A DNA stretch of 54,927 nucleotides from Actinomycetes bacterium (GTDB taxonomy: Bacteria > Actinomycetota > Actinomycetes > Streptosporangiales > Streptosporangiaceae), in NCBI GenBank assembly GCA_025964575.1, contig JAOPYO010000383.1, forward strand, positions 1 through 54,927, in the 5' to 3' direction. This document shows positions 41,912 to 51,831 of this stretch, one piece after another (position 1 is the first letter of the stretch; every line of letters starts with the position of its first letter). The translations under genes were made by a program, and so were the position numbers. The notes below the pieces were generated by a model that searched no databases, was not told where the DNA came from, and saw only the letters and a program-made list of their open reading frames with translations.

Positions 41912-43384
41912 GTGCATGATCCCCCTGTCGAGGCCGTATGGCTCGGCATCGACATCGGCACGCAGAGCGTCCGTGCCCTCGCCGCCTCCGCGGACGGCCA
42001 GGTGGCGGGCCGGGGCTCGGCGCCGTTGACCGGCCACCGGGACGGAGGGCGCCACGAGCAGCGGCCCGCGGGATGGTGGGCCGCCGTGTGCGCGGCGACG
42101 GGCGCCGCGCTGTCCGACGTGCCTCCCGCCGCCGTCCGGGGGGTGGCCGTCTGCAGCACCTCTGGAACGGTCCTGCTCGTCGACTCCGCCGATGAGCCGC
42201 TGACCGACGGACTGATGTACGACGACGGGCGGGCCCACAGCGAGGCCCTGGAGGCGCAGGCGTCGGGGGCCCAGGTCTGGGATCGGCTCGGGCAGCGCAT
42301 CCAGCCCTCGTGGGCCCTGGCCAAGGTGATGTGGCTGGCTCGGCGGCTCCCCGCGGGCGGGTCGGGGGTCCGGATCGCCCACCAGGCCGATGTCATCACC
42401 GCACGGCTGGCCGGGACGCCGGTCCCGACCGACTCCAGCCATGCGCTCAAGACCGGGTACGACCTGCTCACGGAGAGCTGGCCGCACGAGGTGTTCGACC
42501 GCCTCGGCCTTCCCGCCTCCCTGTTCCCTGCGGTGGTACGCCCCGGCACCGTTCTGGGCACGGTGTGCCAGGACGCCGCCGCGCGGACCGGGATCCCGTC
42601 CGGCACGCCGATCGTGGCGGGCATGACCGACGGCTGCGCCTCCCAGCTCGGCTCGGGTGCGCTGGAGGCCGGCCGTTGGAACTCGGTGCTCGGTACGACG
42701 CTCGTGCTGAAGGGGGTGACGGCCTCGCCGGTCCGGGACCCGGCCGGGGTGATGTACAGCCATCGTTCTCCCGACGGCCTCTGGCTGCCCGGTGGCGCCT
42801 CCAGCGTCGGCGCGGGAGCTCTCTCGGCCGAGGCGGGTCTGGCCACCCTCGACGCGCAGGCCGGCCGCTACGAGCCGGCCGGCGCCATCGCCTATCCGCT
42901 GGTCTCTCCGGGCGAACGCTTCCCCTTCTTCGCACCGCAGGCCGAAGGCTTCATGATCGGCACCCCCGCCGACGAGGCCGACCGGCACGCCGCCCTGCTC
43001 CAGGGGGTCGCGCTGATCGAGCGGCTGGCGCTCGCCTACGTCCGGCATCTGGGTGCGCCGGTCGAGGGTCCGCTCACGTTCACCGGAGGCGCGGTACGCA
43101 GCGCCTACTGGTCTCAGCTGCGGGCCGATGTGCTGGGCCGCCCGGCCCGCATCCCCGAACACGCGGACGCCGCTCTCGGCATGGCGGTGCTGTCCGCGTA
43201 CGGCACCGGGACATCCCGCCCGCTGGCCGAGGTGGCCGAGTCGATGGTGCGGATCCGCACCATCGTCGAGCCACGGCCCGGCTGGACGGAACGGTTCGCC
43301 GATCCCTATGGCCGGCTGATCGACGAGCTGGAAAAACGCGGCTGGCTGCCATCGGCGGTCGCCTCTTACGCCCGGGAGCACTGA
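41912..43384 (+). CDS. FGGY-family carbohydrate kinase (second copy)
   Basis: 490 residues from GTG 41912, with GAGG seven bases before it. N-terminal motif AVWLGIDIGTQSVRALAASA, middle VAVCSTSGTVLLVD and MYDDGRAHSEALEAQ, C-terminal ATP site PLTFTGGAVRSAYWSQLRAD. It differs clearly from the kinase of the opposite operon, so the two probably act on different substrates. Its TGA overlaps the ATG of a histidine phosphatase, indicating a tight functional pair. The substrate is unresolved; xylulose-, fuculose- or erythritol-type sugars are possible. Confidence 0.9.
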   Translation: MHDPPVEAVWLGIDIGTQSVRALAASADGQVAGRGSAPLTGHRDGGRHEQRPAGWWAAVCAATGAALSDVPPAAVRGVAVCSTSGTVLLVDSADEPLTDGLMYDDGRAHSEALEAQASGAQVWDRLGQRIQPSWALAKVMWLARRLPAGGSGVRIAHQADVITARLAGTPVPTDSSHALKTGYDLLTESWPHEVFDRLGLPASLFPAVVRPGTVLGTVCQDAAARTGIPSGTPIVAGMTDGCASQLGSGALEAGRWNSVLGTTLVLKGVTASPVRDPAGVMYSHRSPDGLWLPGGASSVGAGALSAEAGLATLDAQAGRYEPAGAIAYPLVSPGERFPFFAPQAEGFMIGTPADEADRHAALLQGVALIERLALAYVRHLGAPVEGPLTFTGGAVRSAYWSQLRADVLGRPARIPEHADAALGMAVLSAYGTGTSRPLAEVAESMVRIRTIVEPRPGWTERFADPYGRLIDELEKRGWLPSAVASYAREH

Positions 43385-44034
43385 TGACTGCGCACACGAC
43401 CCTTTTCCTGGCCCGGCATGGCGAGACCGTGTGGCACGCGGAGAATCGGTATGCGGGGATCAGTGACGTGGCGCTCAACGACCGTGGCCGGGAGCAGGCC
43501 GCGCAGCTGGCGTCGTGGGCGATGGGCAGCGAACTCGACGCCGTGTGGGCCTCACCGCTCGGCCGGGCCCGCGCCACCGCCGCCCCGGCGGCGACGGCGC
43601 TGGGTCTGCCGATCACCGTGGACGCGGGTCTCATCGAGGTCGGCTTCGGTATGGCCGAGGGCCGTACGCTCGCGGAGCTGCCACCCGACCGGGTCGCCGC
43701 GTTCCGCGCGGACCCGGTCGGGAGTGCCTTCCCCGGAGCCGACGATCCCCGGGCGGCGGCCGGGCGCGGCGTCGAGGCTCTGCGGCGCATCGCGGCCCAG
43801 CATCCCGGTGCCCGTGTCCTGGTCGTCACGCACAACACGCTGCTGCGGCTGGTGCTCTGCGAGCTGCTCGGCATCCCGCTCTCCTGCTACCGCAGGGTGT
43901 TCCCCCAGGTCCGCAACGGCGCCACCACCGAGATCCGGCTGGACGGCGCCGACGCGGCCTTGATCGCCTATAACACCCCGCTGCCCTCAGCGGGCGAGCA
44001 GGTCGAGGGCGACCGCGGCCGTCCACGACTGTGA
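43384..44034 (+). CDS. Histidine phosphatase (phosphoglycerate-mutase superfamily)
   Basis: 216 residues. Catalytic LARHGETVWHAENRYAG at 8-24, with His10 or so as the phospho-acceptor; the acid is expected in GLIEVGFGMAEGRTL and the second His in VLVVTHNTLLRLVLCELLG. This is a broad family of sugar-phosphate and other phosphatases. The ATG is within the kinase stop (overlap of one base, TGATG). The last 48 bases overlap the convergent hydrolase gene and code a low-complexity tail (EQVEGDRGRPRL). It may dephosphorylate a product or relieve sugar-phosphate stress. Confidence 0.9.
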   Translation: MTAHTTLFLARHGETVWHAENRYAGISDVALNDRGREQAAQLASWAMGSELDAVWASPLGRARATAAPAATALGLPITVDAGLIEVGFGMAEGRTLAELPPDRVAAFRADPVGSAFPGADDPRAAAGRGVEALRRIAAQHPGARVLVVTHNTLLRLVLCELLGIPLSCYRRVFPQVRNGATTEIRLDGADAALIAYNTPLPSAGEQVEGDRGRPRL

Positions 44035-45342
44035 CCGTGCGCCCAGCGGCTCCCCGGTGAACGGCTCGTAGTACTCCGCGAAGAGCCCATCGGCGAGCTG
44101 GTCCAGGGCCGCCTCGCGCAACCCGTGCGCGACCTCCTGTTCACCGCATCGCTCCAGCCCCCAGATCAGCAGCCATGTCATCGGCGGCCACTGAGGTCCT
44201 CTCCAGTACTTCATCGGGTCGAACGCCGGGGAGGCCGGGCTGGTGCTCGGCGGCAGGGCGTACGCGAACCCTGGGTGCCCGCACCACTCCGCGGAGAGGA
44301 GGGTGGTCAGCAACGACCGCTGCCGCGCCGAGTCGAGTCCTCCGCACAGCAGCGGCGCGAACCCGGCGATCGTGTCGGTGCGCAGTGCCGTGCCCGCGCG
44401 CAGGTCCACGTCGGCGGCGAACCCCCGCTCATCGGCCGTGTCCACGACCCCGCGGCGGAAGCGGTCGGCATATCCGATCAGCTCATCGACGCCCGGCAGA
44501 CCCAGTTCGTCGCCGACGGTCGCGAGTTCCTCGTTGGCGGCGGCGAAGATGGCGCTGGCGAACACGTCGGCGACCCGGAAGCTCACCGTCCGCCGGACCC
44601 GTGCGTCGTCATAGCGGGCCTGCCGCAGTTCCTCGATCAGCCACTGGTACTTCGCGTAGTCGGCGTCGGTGGGACGCTGCGCGGCGCCCGCCGTGCCGTC
44701 GCCGAGCGCGTGCAGATCGGCCCGGCGGAACGGCACGAACGTCGGACCGGGCACCACGGCGGCGTAGGGCTCGTCCCAGCGCGGCGAGTTGTCCAGCCCG
44801 CTCTCCCAGCCGTGATAGATCGTGACCAGGCCGCGGCCGTCGGGGTCCCGCTGGGTGGCCAGATAGCGATGCCAGCGGAGCAGGGAGGGCCAGAGCGCCC
44901 GGATCCGCCCGGCGACGTCGCGTCGTTCGGCGGCGTCCGCGCTCCTGGCGGCGTCCAGGATTCTGCGCACGGCGATCCCGTGCACCGGAGGCTGGATCAG
45001 CCCGCTCGTCGCCGGGCCCGCCGGGGCGTCCGGGGAGAGCGCACGGCAGGACCACCGGTCCGGGCCGGGTTCGTACGAGGCGTCCCCCTCGGTGAACACG
45101 ATGTGCGGCACCATTCCGTTACGCCACTGCGCGGCCAGCAGCGTCTCGAGCTCGGTGAGCGCGCGCCCCGTCGACAGCCGCGCCAGGCCGATCGCGATGA
45201 AGGCGGCGTCCCAGCTCCACATGTGCGGGTACAGGTGGGGCGACGCGACCGTCAGACCCCCGCGATCGTTGCCCCGCAGCACCTGCGCCGCGTACGCCGC
45301 CATCTCGGTCCGGCTCAGTATGAGCGAGCGGAGCATGTTCAC
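43987..45342 (-). CDS. GH63-like glycoside hydrolase (mannosyl/glucosylglycerate hydrolase type)
   Basis: 451 residues forming an (alpha/alpha)6 barrel, no signal peptide. Motifs: PHMWSWDAAFIAIGLARLST near the N-terminus, YHGWESGLDNSPRWDEPYAA with the catalytic Asp region, RGPQWPPMTWLLIWGLERCG, and EYYEPFTGEPLGARSQSWTA near the end with the second catalytic acid. These match bacterial GH63 mannosylglycerate/glucosylglycerate hydrolases and relatives. GTG 45342 or ATG 45336 starts it. The position at the edge of the rhamnoside cluster suggests a role in trimming a further sugar from the imported compound. Confidence 0.85.
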   Translation of the reverse strand: MNMLRSLILSRTEMAAYAAQVLRGNDRGGLTVASPHLYPHMWSWDAAFIAIGLARLSTGRALTELETLLAAQWRNGMVPHIVFTEGDASYEPGPDRWSCRALSPDAPAGPATSGLIQPPVHGIAVRRILDAARSADAAERRDVAGRIRALWPSLLRWHRYLATQRDPDGRGLVTIYHGWESGLDNSPRWDEPYAAVVPGPTFVPFRRADLHALGDGTAGAAQRPTDADYAKYQWLIEELRQARYDDARVRRTVSFRVADVFASAIFAAANEELATVGDELGLPGVDELIGYADRFRRGVVDTADERGFAADVDLRAGTALRTDTIAGFAPLLCGGLDSARQRSLLTTLLSAEWCGHPGFAYALPPSTSPASPAFDPMKYWRGPQWPPMTWLLIWGLERCGEQEVAHGLREAALDQLADGLFAEYYEPFTGEPLGARSQSWTAAVALDLLAR

Positions 45343-45429
45343 TGGTCCCTATCCCGTCTTGCTACCTCGTCCATACGAAACACCTACGTAACATACCCGT
45401 GAGCGAGCACTCCTCCCGCGACCGGGTCT

Positions 45430-46521
45430 TCAGGCGTCGTAGTCGACGGTGGCCCGGTCCGACGCCGGGAACGACTGGCAGGTGAGCACATAGCCGGCGT
45501 CCAGTTCAAACTTCTCCAGCGCGAAGTTGCGCCGCATGTCGACCTCACCGTCGACGACCTTCGCCCGGCAGGTGCCGCACACACCGCCCTTGCAGGCGAA
45601 GGGAAGATCCGGGCGGGAGCGCTGTGCGCCGTCCAGGACCGTGGTGTCCCGCGGGAGGACGGTCGTGGTCGACCGGCCGTCCAGCACGATGGTGACCTGG
45701 CTCCCGGCGCCCTCGATGCCCGGCTCCTGATGGTGAACAGGCTCCGGCGGCAGTTCGCCGACGAAGAACAGCTCCCGGTGCACCCGCTCGGTGGGAACAC
45801 CGTGCCGTGCGAGCACGTCCTGCGCGTCGGTCACCATGCCGAACGGACCACACAGCCACCAGTGATCCACCCGCTGCGGATCGGGCAGCACGCGCAGCAG
45901 GGCGGTCAGCTTCGCCGCGTCCAGCCGGCCGGTGAGCAGTTCCGCTTCGCGCGGCTCCCTGGACAGCACGTGCACCAGTTCGAGCCGCGCGGGGTACCGG
46001 TCTTTCAGGTCGGCGAGCTCCTCCGCGAACATCACGGTGCTCGTACGCCGGTTGCCGTACAGCACAGTCGCCGTGGCCGCCGGGTTCCGCAGCACGGACG
46101 CGGCGATCGAGAGCACCGGCGTGATGCCGGAACCCGCCGCGATGAACACGTGATGTCCCGGTCCATCCAGGTTTGGGGTGAAAGTTCCGGTGGGGCCTGA
46201 CACGTCCATCACGTCGCCAGGCCGTACCTCCCGCACCAGCCAGGTCGAGAACAGCCCGCCGGGCACCTCGCGCACCCCGATCCGCGGGCGCTCACCGGCG
46301 GCGGCACAGATCGAGTAGGAACGCCGTTCCTCACGTCCCTCGATGGAACGCCGCACGGTCAGGGACTGGCCGGGCAGAAAGGCGTACTCCGGCGCGAGCT
46401 CGCCGGGCACCTCGAAGGTCACCGCGACGGCATCGTCACACAGCCGCTCCACAGTGCGCACCCGGAGCCGATGGAACTCCGTACGCCGTCGCACCGCCAC
46501 GGGGGTGACATCGGTGGTCAC
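45430..46521 (-). CDS. paaE: Phenylacetyl-CoA 1,2-epoxidase, reductase subunit PaaE
   Basis: 363 residues. FAD domain with RRSYSICAA, NAD domain with HHVFIAAGSGITPVLSIAAS and WWLCGPFGMVTDAQ, and a C-terminal plant-type 2Fe-2S ferredoxin with CKGGVCGTCRAKV and a fourth Cys in YVLTCQSFP. It passes electrons from NADPH to the PaaA diiron site. It is the last gene of the paaZABCDE run; the PaaD stop lies 3 bases upstream of its ATG. Confidence 0.95.
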   Translation of the reverse strand: MTTDVTPVAVRRRTEFHRLRVRTVERLCDDAVAVTFEVPGELAPEYAFLPGQSLTVRRSIEGREERRSYSICAAAGERPRIGVREVPGGLFSTWLVREVRPGDVMDVSGPTGTFTPNLDGPGHHVFIAAGSGITPVLSIAASVLRNPAATATVLYGNRRTSTVMFAEELADLKDRYPARLELVHVLSREPREAELLTGRLDAAKLTALLRVLPDPQRVDHWWLCGPFGMVTDAQDVLARHGVPTERVHRELFFVGELPPEPVHHQEPGIEGAGSQVTIVLDGRSTTTVLPRDTTVLDGAQRSRPDLPFACKGGVCGTCRAKVVDGEVDMRRNFALEKFELDAGYVLTCQSFPASDRATVDYDA

Positions 46522-46524
46522 GGG

Positions 46525-47031
46525 TCAGAGCTCCTTGAAGTGTTCGAACGGCTCGCGGCAGGCACGGCAGCGGCACAATGCCTTGCAGGCGGTGCCGCTG
46601 AACTCCGACACCCGCTCGGTCTCGGCCGAGTCGCAGTACGGGCAGCGAACCCGTTGCGGAGGTGCGGTCAGGGTCAGCGGAATGGGGCCGGCGCGGCCGG
46701 CGGGGGCACCGCCCGGCGGCGCGATACCGGCCTCGGCCAGCTTGCGCCGACCGGCCTCGCTCATCCAGTCGGTGGTCCACGCCGGATGCAGCACGGTGCG
46801 CACGTCCACACGGCCGTACCCGGCGGCCTGAAGAGCGTGTACGAGGTCATCGCGCATGGCGCCCATCGCCGGGCACCCGGTGTAGGTCGGCGTGATCGAC
46901 ACGATCACGGTGCCCTCATCGGTGACCCGCACATCGCGGAGCACACCGAGGTCGGCCAGGGTCATCATCGGCAGCTCCGGGTCGGTCACCGACTCGGCGA
47001 CCGCCCGCGCGTCGCGCATCATCATCACCAT
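46525..47031 (-). CDS. paaD: Phenylacetyl-CoA epoxidase maturation subunit PaaD
   Basis: 168 residues. N-terminal DUF59/MIP18 domain (DPELPMMTLADLGVLRDVRV, VSITPTYTGCPAMGAM) followed by a C-terminal Cys-rich module CPYCDSAETERVSEFSGTAC and CRCRACREPFEHF, the PaaD-specific zinc/iron-sulfur part. PaaD is needed for assembly of the epoxidase and is not a catalytic subunit. Its ATG at 47031 lies inside the end of paaC (7-base overlap). Confidence 0.94.
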   Translation of the reverse strand: MVMMMRDARAVAESVTDPELPMMTLADLGVLRDVRVTDEGTVIVSITPTYTGCPAMGAMRDDLVHALQAAGYGRVDVRTVLHPAWTTDWMSEAGRRKLAEAGIAPPGGAPAGRAGPIPLTLTAPPQRVRCPYCDSAETERVSEFSGTACKALCRCRACREPFEHFKEL

Positions 47032-47909
47032 GTGCCCTCCGGATGTGCCCTGGCCACGCTCTGCAGCTCCGCGAGCAGGGGGCCCATCGACTCGGTGTGC
47101 ACACCGTCCCGACCGGCCCTACCGGAAGCACCGGTCAGGCCGGCGGCGTCCGGCACCCGCAGTGTCGCCGCGGAGAGCACCTGTGCCAGCACGTCCTCGA
47201 ACTCCGCCCGCAACGCGGCCGGGTCGACCCCGGCCCCCGCCTCGGCCAGCCGGAGCTCGATCTCATGCGGAACGAACAACTCCCCGGCCAGCGGCCAGAC
47301 CGCGTCAAGCCCGGCCCGCATCCGCTCGTGGGACAGCTCGGTGCCGTCGCCAAGCCGCACCGTCCACCGGGCCGCGTAGTCGCGGTGGTAGGTGACCTCC
47401 TTGACCCCTTTCGCGGCGATGGCTGCGAGGACCGGGTCGGCCGAGGAGACCAGCCGATCCAGCAGGGCCAGCCGCCAGGTGGAGAAGATCAGCAGGACCG
47501 CGATCAGCTGGGCGAAGTCTCCGCGGGGGAGCTCGACCAGGTGCACGTTGCGAAACTCGTGCTCGGCACGGAGGAAGGCGTAGTCGTCCTCACCCCGATC
47601 GGTGCCGTCGGTCTTGCCCGCCCTGGCCAGCAGCAGCCGGGCCTGACCGAGCAGATCCAGCGCGACGTTGGCGATCGCCAGCTCCTCCTCGAGCTCAGGC
47701 GCGTTGGTGCACCATTCCTGCAGCCGATGCGACATGATCAGCGCGTCGTCGCCGAGCATCAGGCAGTAGGCGGCCAGATCCGCACCGTCCACCCCGGACG
47801 GCACCGCACCGTCCACTCCGTGCAGTGGCTCGGTGAAGCCGGTGCCGAAGGCCCAGCGGGAGTCGTCGGTGGCGTCGGCGAGCGCCTCGTAGGCGTTGTC
47901 GAAGGACAT
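47025..47909 (-). CDS. paaC: Phenylacetyl-CoA epoxidase structural subunit PaaC
   Basis: 294 residues from ATG 47909. Helical ferritin-like protein: GDDALIMSHRLQEWCTNAPE, ELAIANVALDLLGQARLLLA, VKEVTYHRDYAARWTVRLGD. PaaC pairs with PaaA as a scaffold, lacking a complete functional diiron site in characterised enzymes. It follows paaB by 7 bases and overlaps paaD. Confidence 0.94.
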   Translation of the reverse strand: MSFDNAYEALADATDDSRWAFGTGFTEPLHGVDGAVPSGVDGADLAAYCLMLGDDALIMSHRLQEWCTNAPELEEELAIANVALDLLGQARLLLARAGKTDGTDRGEDDYAFLRAEHEFRNVHLVELPRGDFAQLIAVLLIFSTWRLALLDRLVSSADPVLAAIAAKGVKEVTYHRDYAARWTVRLGDGTELSHERMRAGLDAVWPLAGELFVPHEIELRLAEAGAGVDPAALRAEFEDVLAQVLSAATLRVPDAAGLTGASGRAGRDGVHTESMGPLLAELQSVARAHPEGTW

Positions 47910-47916
47910 CAGCGGC

Positions 47917-48197
47917 TCACATGTGGGGAACGTTGTCGGGGATGTCATAGAACGTGGGATGCCGGTAGACCTTGTCCGCGCTGGGCGCGAAGAACGGATC
48001 CTTCTCGTCCGGACTGGAGGCGGTGATGTCGACGGACTTCACCACCCAGATGCTCACGCCCTCGTTGCGCCGGGTGTAGAGATCCCGCGCGTTCCGTACC
48101 GCCATCTCGCCGTCAGCGGCGTGCAGAGACCCCACATGCACGTGGTTCAGCCCCCGCTTGCCGCGGACGAACACCTCGTACAGCGGCCAATCGTGCT

Positions 48198-48201
<4 letters not shown>
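47917..48201 (-). CDS. paaB: Phenylacetyl-CoA epoxidase small subunit PaaB
   Basis: 94 residues: [40 protein letters not shown] and [20 protein letters not shown], the standard PaaB sequence at normal length. PaaB bridges the PaaAC units in the epoxidase. The ATG at 48201 overlaps the paaA stop (ATGA), so its synthesis is coupled to paaA. Confidence 0.95.
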
Positions 48202-49157
<956 letters not shown>

Positions 49158-49159
49158 GG

Positions 49160-51190
49160 TCACGTCTCCTTCGCCACCAGGGTCAGCACGTCGTACTTGG
49201 CCACCGAGGCACCGTCCTGCTTTGCGACGTCGACGTCCCAGCGCACCTCGCCGTAGTCCGCGTTCTCGCGCGGGCTGATCTGCTTGGCGGTCAGGGTCAC
49301 GGTCAGCTCGTCCCCGGGGTAGACCGGTGTGAGGAACCGCAGGTTCTCCAGCCCGTAGTTGGCCAGGACCGGCCCGGGCTCGGGTGAGACGAACAGGCCG
49401 GCCGCGAGGGACACCACGAGGTAGCCGTGTGCGACGATCCCGCCGAAGAGCGGGTTCGCCTTGGCCGCCTCGGCGTCGGTGTGCGCATAGAAGGTGTCGC
49501 CGGTGAACTCGGCGAAGTGCCCGATATCCTCCAGCGTCACCGCGCGGGGGCCGGCCACCACGGTGTCGCCCACCTTCAGCTCGGCCAGCGACTTGCGGAA
49601 CGGGTGCACCTCGGTGACCGAGCGCTCGGCACCGGGCACCCACTGACCGGTGACGGCTCCGAGCACCTTGGGGCCGGCCTGCACCGCGGTGCGCTGCATG
49701 TGGTGCAGGACGCCCCGGATGCCGCCCATCTCCTCACCACCGCCGGCCCGGCCGGGTCCGCCGTGCACCAGGGCGGGCAGCGGCGAACCGTGCCCGGTGG
49801 ACTCCTTCGCGTCATCGGCGTCCAGCACGAGCAGACGACCATGCCACGGCGCGATACCGAGCACGATGTCGCGGGCGAAACCGGTGTCGCCGGTGACGAC
49901 CGAACCCGCGAGGCTGCCCTTACCGCGGGCCGCGAGCTCGATCACCTGCTCGGTCGAGGAGTACGGCAGCAGGGTGCTCACCGGGCCGAACGCCTCGACC
50001 TCGTGCGGCTCGGCCCGCTCCGGGTCCTCGGCACGAAGCAGCACCGGAGAGAGGAACGCGCCACGCTCGGCGTCGGCGTCGAGCACATCGACCGTCTCGG
50101 GGTCGCCGAACACCACCCGCCCCGCCGCCAGCAAGGCCTTCAGCGAGCGGCGCACCTCTTCCCGCTGCTCCAGACTGGCCAATGCGCCCATCCGGGTATC
50201 GGGGTTGGCGGGGTTGCCGACGGTGACCTTCGCCAGCCGGTCGCTCGCGGCCTGTGTCACATCGTCGAGCAGTCCGGCCGGTACGAACGCGCGCCGGATC
50301 GCGGTGCACTTCTGCCCCGCCTTGACGGTCATCTCAGTGACCAGCTGCCTGACGAACAGGTCGAACTCCGCCGTCCCCGGTCCGGCGTTAGGGCCGAGGA
50401 TCGAGCAGTTGAGCGAGTCCGCCTCGGCATTGAACCGCACCGAATTGCGCACGACGACCGGATGGGCTCGCAGTTTCTGCGCAGTCGAGGCGGAGCCGGT
50501 GAAGGACACCAGGTCCTGCTCGGTAAGGTGATCGAGCAAGTCGCCGGCACCACCGCAGACCAGCTGCAACGACCCTTCCGGCACCAGCCCGGAATCGATG
50601 ATCAGTTCCACCAGCCGTGCGGTCAGGTACGCGGTCTGGCCGGCCGGCTTCACCAGGCTCGGAACCCCGGCCAGGAACGCCGGCGCGAATTTCTCCAGCG
50701 GCCCCCACACGGGGAAGTTGAACGCGTTGATCTGCACCGCCACGCCCCGCAGCGACGTCGCGATGTGCTGGCCGACGAACGTGCCGCCCTTGCTCAGCGG
50801 CTCCACCGTGCCCTCGACGTACACCGTGTCGTTGGGCAGTTCCCGCTTGCCCTTGCCGGCGTAGGCCAGCAGCACGCCGATGCCACCGTCAACGTCGAAC
50901 TTCGCGTCCCCGAGCGTCGCCCCGGAACGCGCGGACAGCGCGTACAGCTCCTCTCGGTGCTCCCGCAGCCGTGAGCCCAGCGCCTTGAGCAGTGCCGCCC
51001 GCTGGTGAAAGGTCAGCTCCCGCAGCGCCGGACCGCCGACGCGGCGCCCGTGCTCCAGCGCCGCCGCCATGTCGATCCCGGCCGAGGAGATCCGTGCGAC
51101 CTCTTCACCGGTCACCGCGTCGTGCAACGGTGCGCCCTCCTCCGCCGGCGAGTGCCAGCGGCCGGACACGTAACTTCTCAGCAAGACCAT
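49160..51190 (-). CDS. paaZ: Bifunctional oxepin-CoA hydrolase / semialdehyde dehydrogenase PaaZ
   Basis: 676 residues of standard fusion length. Residues 1-520 are an aldehyde dehydrogenase with the catalytic Cys in [13 protein letters not shown] near 293 and the acid Glu region [19 protein letters not shown]. Residues from about 530 are a MaoC-like hydratase with [20 protein letters not shown] and [19 protein letters not shown], which opens the oxepin ring. First gene of the minus operon; its ATG at 51190 is 50 bases from the operator at 51241-51258. Confidence 0.96.
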   Translation of the reverse strand: MVLLRSYVSGRWHSPAEEGAPLHDAVTGEEVARISSAGIDMAAALEHGRRVGGPALRELTFHQRAALLKALGSRLREHREELYALSARSGATLGDAKFDVDGGIGVLLAYAGKGKRELPNDTVYVEGTVEPLSKGGTFVGQHIATSLRGVAVQINAFNFPVWGPLEKFAPAFLAGVPSLVKPAGQTAYLTARLVELIIDSGLVPEGSLQLVCGGAGDLLDHLTEQDLVSFTGSASTAQKLRAHPVVVRNSVRFNAEADSLNCSILGPNAGPGTAEFDLFVRQLVTEMTVKAGQKCTAIRRAFVPAGLLDDVTQAASDRLAKVTVGNPANPDTRMGALASLEQREEVRRSLKALLAAGRVVFGDPETVDVLDADAERGAFLSPVLLRAEDPERAEPHEVEAFGPVSTLLPYSSTEQVIELAARGKGSLAGSVVTGDTGFARDIVLGIAPWHGRLLVLDADDAKESTGHGSPLPALVHGGPGRAGGGEEMGGIRGVLHHMQRTAVQAGPKVLGAVTGQWVPGAERSVTEVHPFRKSLAELKVGDTVVAGPRAVTLEDIGHFAEFTGDTFYAHTDAEAAKANPLFGGIVAHGYLVVSLAAGLFVSPEPGPVLANYGLENLRFLTPVYPGDELTVTLTAKQISPRENADYGEVRWDVDVAKQDGASVAKYDVLTLVAKET

Positions 51191-51240
51191 CGGGCCCGAC
51201 CTCCCAGAGTCGTTCGATGTCAGCCGATTCTCGGCTATTA

Positions 51241-51258
51241 ACCGACCGTACGTTCAGT
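51241..51258. promoter_or_regulatory. TetR/PaaR-type operator upstream of paaZ
   Basis: ACCGACCGTACGTTCAGT is an imperfect palindrome (arms match at 6 of 8 positions) and agrees with the site at 51361-51378 at 14 of 18 bases. Beside it AGCCGATTCTCGGCT (51222-51236) is a second short perfect palindrome. The TetR-family gene at 54516 is the obvious candidate repressor. Confidence 0.65.
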
Positions 51259-51313
51259 AAATCACTGTAGCGCGCTCGGGTGGCCGGCGAAAGTACCGAG
51301 GGGCGTGGACCTC

Positions 51314-51378
51314 TTGACACCGACTGCGGCGCTGCATTTACTTGGCGACACACATTATCAACCGTCCATTCGGTCAGT
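51314..51378 (+). promoter_or_regulatory. paaI-paaK promoter with downstream operator
   Basis: TTGACA (51314-51319) and TTTACT (51337-51342) are spaced by exactly 17 bases. The operator ACCGTCCATTCGGTCAGT (51361-51378) lies about 10-30 bases after the expected transcription start, a position suited to blocking the polymerase. Its right arm is CGGTCAGT, the TetR/PaaR half-site also seen at the paaZ side. Confidence 0.65.
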
Positions 51379-51396
51379 TAGTAAGGCGGTGGGCCT

Positions 51397-51831
51397 GTGT
51401 CACAGCCAGCCACCCCCGTACGCACAGCCGCGCACGACATGTTCGAGGCGGACCAGGCCTCCCGGTCACTGGGGATCGAGTTGCTGGAGGCGGGCGAGGG
51501 GCGCGCGGTCGCTCGTATGCGGGTGACCGAGACGATGGTCAACGGGCACGCCATCGCCCACGGCGGGTACATCTTCCTGCTCGCCGACACCGCGTTCGCC
51601 TGCGCCTGCAATAGCCACGGGCCGGTGACGGTGGCGTCCGGAGCGGAGATCTCCTTCGTCTCCCCTGCCCATCTGGGGGATCAGCTGATCGCCACGGCCG
51701 TGGAGCGCACCCGGTATGGCCGGAACGGCATCTACGACGTCACCGTGCACCGCGCGGAATCCGGCGGGAGCACCGTGGTCGCCGAGTTCCGCGGACGCAG
51801 CCACAGCCGGAGAGAAGAGCAGGAGAATTGA
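51397..51831 (+). CDS. paaI: Hydroxyphenylacetyl-CoA thioesterase PaaI
   Basis: 144 residues from GTG 51397. Hot-dog fold thioesterase: GEGRAVARMRVTETMVNGHA, IAHGGYIFLLADTAFACACN, with the conserved NGH...HGG active-site region and the catalytic Asp in LLADTAF. PaaI removes CoA from dead-end intermediates of the pathway. The AGGAG at 51821-51825 near its end may be the former ribosome site of paaK, now cut off by the insertion that begins at its stop codon. Confidence 0.92.
   Translation: MSQPATPVRTAAHDMFEADQASRSLGIELLEAGEGRAVARMRVTETMVNGHAIAHGGYIFLLADTAFACACNSHGPVTVASGAEISFVSPAHLGDQLIATAVERTRYGRNGIYDVTVHRAESGGSTVVAEFRGRSHSRREEQEN

Noticed and set aside
41882..43381. A 499-codon minus-strand frame opposite the second kinase
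   Set aside because: Gly/Arg/His-rich shadow; FGGY motifs on the plus strand are complete.
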